Shown piece by piece: positions 5,005-6,936 of a DNA stretch of 6,936 bases. Under the pieces are notes generated by a model. It was not told the DNA's origin. It saw nothing but the letters and a program-made list of their open reading frames with translations, and ran no database searches. Where the stretch lies: the NCBI GenBank assembly GCA_946549475.1, contig CAMNQO010000091.1:1-6936 (forward strand), read 5' to 3'. Both the position numbers and the translations under genes were made by a program. The stretch is from an uncultured Bacteroidales bacterium (GTDB taxonomy: Bacteria > Bacteroidota > Bacteroidia > Bacteroidales > UBA932). Position 1 is the first letter of the stretch. Each line of letters starts with the position of its first letter.

Positions 5005-6660
5005 CTATTTCTTCTGATACAGATACCGCCGGATGCTCTTCTTGGGCGTCCGCTCGAAATCTTCATCCCGGCATTCCATCCGTTTGATTTTGGAATAGAC
5101 GGGAAGTCCCCGGTTGATTTCGGGAAGCAAAGCCTGGACTTTCTCCTTGACGGCAGCGGCATCCAGTCCTTCTTTCTCGCCGGCGGCGTAATCGGGATAA
5201 ACCAGGGCGACCAGCGCTCCTCCGTCGTCGATGACAAGACTGTCGCTTATGAGCGGGAAGTTGTTGATGGCATATTCAATCTCTTCGGGATAGATGTTCT
5301 GGCCGTTGGGCCCGAGAATCATACACTTGGACCGGCCCCGCAGGAAGAGATATCCGTCCTTGTCGAGGATGCCGATGTCACCGGTGCGGAACCATCCGTC
5401 TTCTGTGAAAGCCTCGGCGCTGGCTTCGGGATTTTTATAGTAACCCAGGAAGACATTGGCGCCCCGGACCTGCACTTCGCCCGGCACCCGGGCCGGGTCG
5501 TCGGAAACGATGCGGATCTCCATGTTGGGAGCCGCCTGTCCGCAGGAGTACAGTTTGACCTTGTCGTAGTGGGCGTAGGCGATGATGGGAGCGCACTCGG
5601 TCATGCCGTAGCCGACTGTGTAGCGGAACTTGATGTCGTGAAAGAATTTCTCCGCTTCCGGATTGAAGGCGGCGCCGCCCATGATGACTTCCTCGAAGCG
5701 GCCGCCGAAACTCTCTTCCAGTTTCTTGCGGATTTTGTCGCGGATGATGTTGTTGGCCAGGGGAACGCCCAGGAGGAACTTGACTTTTTTGACAATCTCC
5801 TTGATTTTGGTCTTGTATATCTTCTCGATGACCAGCGGAACGGTGACGATGAGGTCGGGCTTAGTCTGGGCAAATGCACCGAGGATGATTTTCGGGCTGG
5901 GTGCCTTGCCCAGGAAAATCACATGGGCGCCATAACAGACTTCAAAAAGAAACTCGAACATCATGCCGTACATGTGCGCCATCGGAAGCATGGATACGAC
6001 CGAATCTTTCTCCGAAATCTGCGGCTCGGCGAAGAAGTGGGCAAATTCGAGATTGGACAGGACCGCACGGTAGGGAATCATCACACCCTTGGAAAAGCCG
6101 GAAGTCCCCGAGGTGTAATTGATGATGGCCAGTTCTTCCGCACTGTCTTCGTAATAGCAGACATCTTCCGGCCTGATGCCATAGGGATAACGCTCTTTGA
6201 AGAGATTTTCGCTTTGCTCCAGGGCGGCTGCCATTCCGGGATTCGCCGCCGCGAAAAGTTTGAAGCCCTTGACATTGATGACCCCTTCGATGTTTTCGGG
6301 GACCTGGCCGCCGAGACCCTTGAAAATACCGGTGTCCGTCAGCATCAGGCGGGCGTCCGAATGATGGAGAAGATGACGGATGTTGTCGGGTGTGAAATCG
6401 TTGAGGATGGGAACGGGCACCGCACCGTAAGTAAGCGTGGCCAAAAAGGCGATGGCCCAGCCGGTGGTGTTCTGGCCGCAAAGGGCGATTTTGTCCCCGT
6501 GTGCGATGCCGGCCGCTTCATAGAAAAGATGATAGCGGGCGATGCGGTTGCATACATCCTCATAACTGAATGTCTCTCCGAGCAGGTCGGAGACGGCGGG
6601 ACGGTGCCAGTGGCGGACAAAGTTTTCTTGAAATAATTTATTGACCGAATGAAATTCCAT
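5005..6660 (-). CDS. AMP-forming long-chain acyl-CoA synthetase
   Basis: This 551-residue enzyme belongs to the ANL adenylating superfamily. It probably activates a fatty acid with ATP to acyl-AMP and then to acyl-CoA (or acyl-ACP), with no signal peptide. Motifs in order are the P-loop YTSGTSGFSKG (182-192), the A5 motif GYGMTE (350-355), the A7 motif GWFRTGD (422-428), and the hinge/A8 region with LRGRSK (440-445) and NGQNIYPEEIE (452-462). The linker and gate region (about 225-330) resembles bacterial long-chain fatty acid CoA ligases (FAA1/FadD type) more than acetyl-CoA synthetases. In the A10 motif, RTPKKSIRR (537-545), the residue just before the Ile is Ser542, where most relatives have the catalytic Lys; K540 and K541 lie just before it. 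The gene leads the minus-strand operon, 2 bases before the hemerythrin gene, and has a -7 box about 36 bases upstream. The acyl chain preferred, and whether CoA or ACP is the acceptor, cannot be seen. Confidence 0.88.
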   Translation of the reverse strand: MEFHSVNKLFQENFVRHWHRPAVSDLLGETFSYEDVCNRIARYHLFYEAAGIAHGDKIALCGQNTTGWAIAFLATLTYGAVPVPILNDFTPDNIRHLLHHSDARLMLTDTGIFKGLGGQVPENIEGVINVKGFKLFAAANPGMAAALEQSENLFKERYPYGIRPEDVCYYEDSAEELAIINYTSGTSGFSKGVMIPYRAVLSNLEFAHFFAEPQISEKDSVVSMLPMAHMYGMMFEFLFEVCYGAHVIFLGKAPSPKIILGAFAQTKPDLIVTVPLVIEKIYKTKIKEIVKKVKFLLGVPLANNIIRDKIRKKLEESFGGRFEEVIMGGAAFNPEAEKFFHDIKFRYTVGYGMTECAPIIAYAHYDKVKLYSCGQAAPNMEIRIVSDDPARVPGEVQVRGANVFLGYYKNPEASAEAFTEDGWFRTGDIGILDKDGYLFLRGRSKCMILGPNGQNIYPEEIEYAINNFPLISDSLVIDDGGALVALVYPDYAAGEKEGLDAAAVKEKVQALLPEINRGLPVYSKIKRMECRDEDFERTPKKSIRRYLYQKK

Positions 6661-6696
6661 TTTGTGTAGATTTAATCAAGCCTGTTTTTTACAATA

Positions 6697-6704
6697 CAAA
6701 TGTA
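6697..6704 (-). promoter_or_regulatory. -7 box for the acyl-CoA synthetase operon
   Basis: On the minus strand this reads TACATTTG, a full match to TAnnTTTG, 36 bases before the ATG at 6660. A TTTA at 6729-6726 lies 21 bases upstream and could act as a -33 element. The predicted transcript would have an A/T-rich leader of about 30 bases. It is the best candidate for the start of the four-gene minus-strand cluster. Confidence 0.6.
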
Positions 6705-6717
6705 GCAATTTTTTTTC

Positions 6718-6725
6718 TACCTTTG
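6718..6725 (+). promoter_or_regulatory. -7 box for the rubrerythrin gene
   Basis: TACCTTTG fully matches the Bacteroidetes -7 consensus TAnnTTTG and lies 27 bases before the ATG at 6753. The leader between them is A-rich (AAATAACAAATAAACAAAC), as in highly expressed Bacteroidetes genes. A TTTG at the -33 distance (about 6693-6697) is absent; that region is A-rich and overlaps the leftward -7 box. Confidence 0.6.
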
Positions 6726-6752
6726 TAAAATAACAAATAAACAAACACCGAT

Positions 6753-6936
6753 ATGGAAAACAACGCTCCCCAAAAGTCCCTGAAAGGCACCAGGACCGAG
6801 GCCAACCTGAAAGAAGCCTTTGCCGGTGAGTCGATGGCCCGCAACAAGTACACCTACTATGCCTCCAAGGCCAAGAAGGACGGTTATGTGCAGATTGCCG
6901 CACTCTTTGAAGAGACCGCCAACAACGAGAAGGAAC
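6753..6936 (+). CDS. rbr: Rubrerythrin, N-terminal part (runs off the window)
   Basis: The first 61 residues of a rubrerythrin are visible; the frame is open to the right edge. Rubrerythrin is a cytoplasmic diiron peroxidase that reduces hydrogen peroxide to water in anaerobes, taking electrons through a C-terminal rubredoxin-like domain, which would lie outside the window. The start of the family is plain: LKGTRTEANLKEAFAGESMA, then ARNKYTYYASKAKKDGY, then IAALFEETANNEKE. Two ligand glutamates are visible, E26 in FAGES and E59 in NNEKE. Their 33-residue spacing equals that of E20 and E53 in the Desulfovibrio protein. The gene is divergent from the acyl-CoA synthetase/hemerythrin operon and shares its 92-base control region. 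Whether the rubredoxin domain is present cannot be seen. Confidence 0.93.
   Translation, partial: MENNAPQKSLKGTRTEANLKEAFAGESMARNKYTYYASKAKKDGYVQIAALFEETANNEKE

Larger units (their letters stand above)
6697..6725. repeat. Inverted repeat made of two opposing -7 boxes
   Basis: CAAATGTAG (6697-6705) and CTACCTTTG (6717-6725) are inverted copies matching at 8 of 9 positions, with an 11-base A/T-rich centre that includes eight consecutive T. Each arm contains a full TAnnTTTG box preceded by C, one pointing left and one pointing right. The symmetry may simply reflect two promoters, or it may be a binding site for a dimeric regulator. Confidence 0.5.

Noticed and set aside
5569..6636. Plus-strand frame of 355 codons opposite the acyl-CoA synthetase
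   Set aside because: It is a mirror frame of the ANL enzyme; its sequence is low-complexity and rich in Asp, Gly and Val.
6722..6737. TTTGT and ACAAA as a small inverted repeat with a 6-base gap, possible operator
   Set aside because: The arms are only 5 bases in A/T-rich sequence and overlap the -7 box, so chance is likely.
1..6936. CRISPR array, insertion sequence, tRNA, rRNA or a defence system
   Set aside because: Nothing in the sequence shows spaced direct repeats, transposase motifs, terminal repeats or structural RNA. All space is filled by ordinary genes with gaps under about 110 bases.

Overview
The window looks like a piece of chromosome from a member of the Bacteroidetes, most likely an anaerobic or microaerophilic Bacteroidales with a fairly GC-rich genome. 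The evidence is indirect. Start codons follow A/T-rich leaders with little Shine-Dalgarno sequence. Several promoter-like sites match the Bacteroidetes -7 consensus TAnnTTTG. The gene content (rubrerythrin, hemerythrin-like protein, GlpT with glycerol-1-phosphate dehydrogenase) fits this group. I cannot name the genus. No mobile element, CRISPR array, tRNA or rRNA is visible.

Layout. At the left edge is an intrinsic terminator (16-56) for a gene outside the window. A two-gene plus-strand operon follows: a GlpT-type organophosphate:phosphate antiporter (103-1497) and an NAD(P)-dependent sn-glycerol-1-phosphate dehydrogenase (1529-2959). It converges on a minus-strand cluster, with only 20 bases between the two stop codons. 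Read in its own direction, that cluster runs from an AMP-forming long-chain acyl-CoA synthetase (6660-5005) to a hemerythrin-domain protein with a RIC/ScdA-like N-terminus (5002-4310), a LuxR-type regulator with a degenerate receiver (4317-3736) and serine O-acetyltransferase CysE (3714-2980). The first three are separated by 2 bases or overlap by 8, so they are almost certainly co-transcribed. CysE follows after 21 bases that contain a possible internal promoter. At the right edge a rubrerythrin gene (6753 onward, truncated by the window) is transcribed divergently from the acyl-CoA synthetase.

How the genes may work together. The plus-strand pair couples uptake of a glycerol phosphate to interconversion of sn-glycerol-1-phosphate and dihydroxyacetone phosphate. 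This is an unusual pairing, because GlpT is classically tied to the sn-3 enantiomer. The minus-strand cluster plus rubrerythrin puts two non-heme diiron proteins on either side of one small promoter region, together with a regulator and the first step of cysteine synthesis. This suggests a response to oxidative or nitrosative stress, with an acyl-CoA synthetase as the first gene. The stress role is inference from families and context.

The most notable points are the GlpT/G1P dehydrogenase pairing (with an E-to-N change at a position charged in E. coli GlpT), the RIC-like protein that has lost its cysteine pair, the phosphorylation-incompetent-looking receiver, the displaced A10 lysine in the acyl-CoA synthetase, and the back-to-back -7 boxes that form an inverted repeat between the divergent genes. 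Comparisons with E. coli and B. subtilis proteins are from memory, without alignment software.
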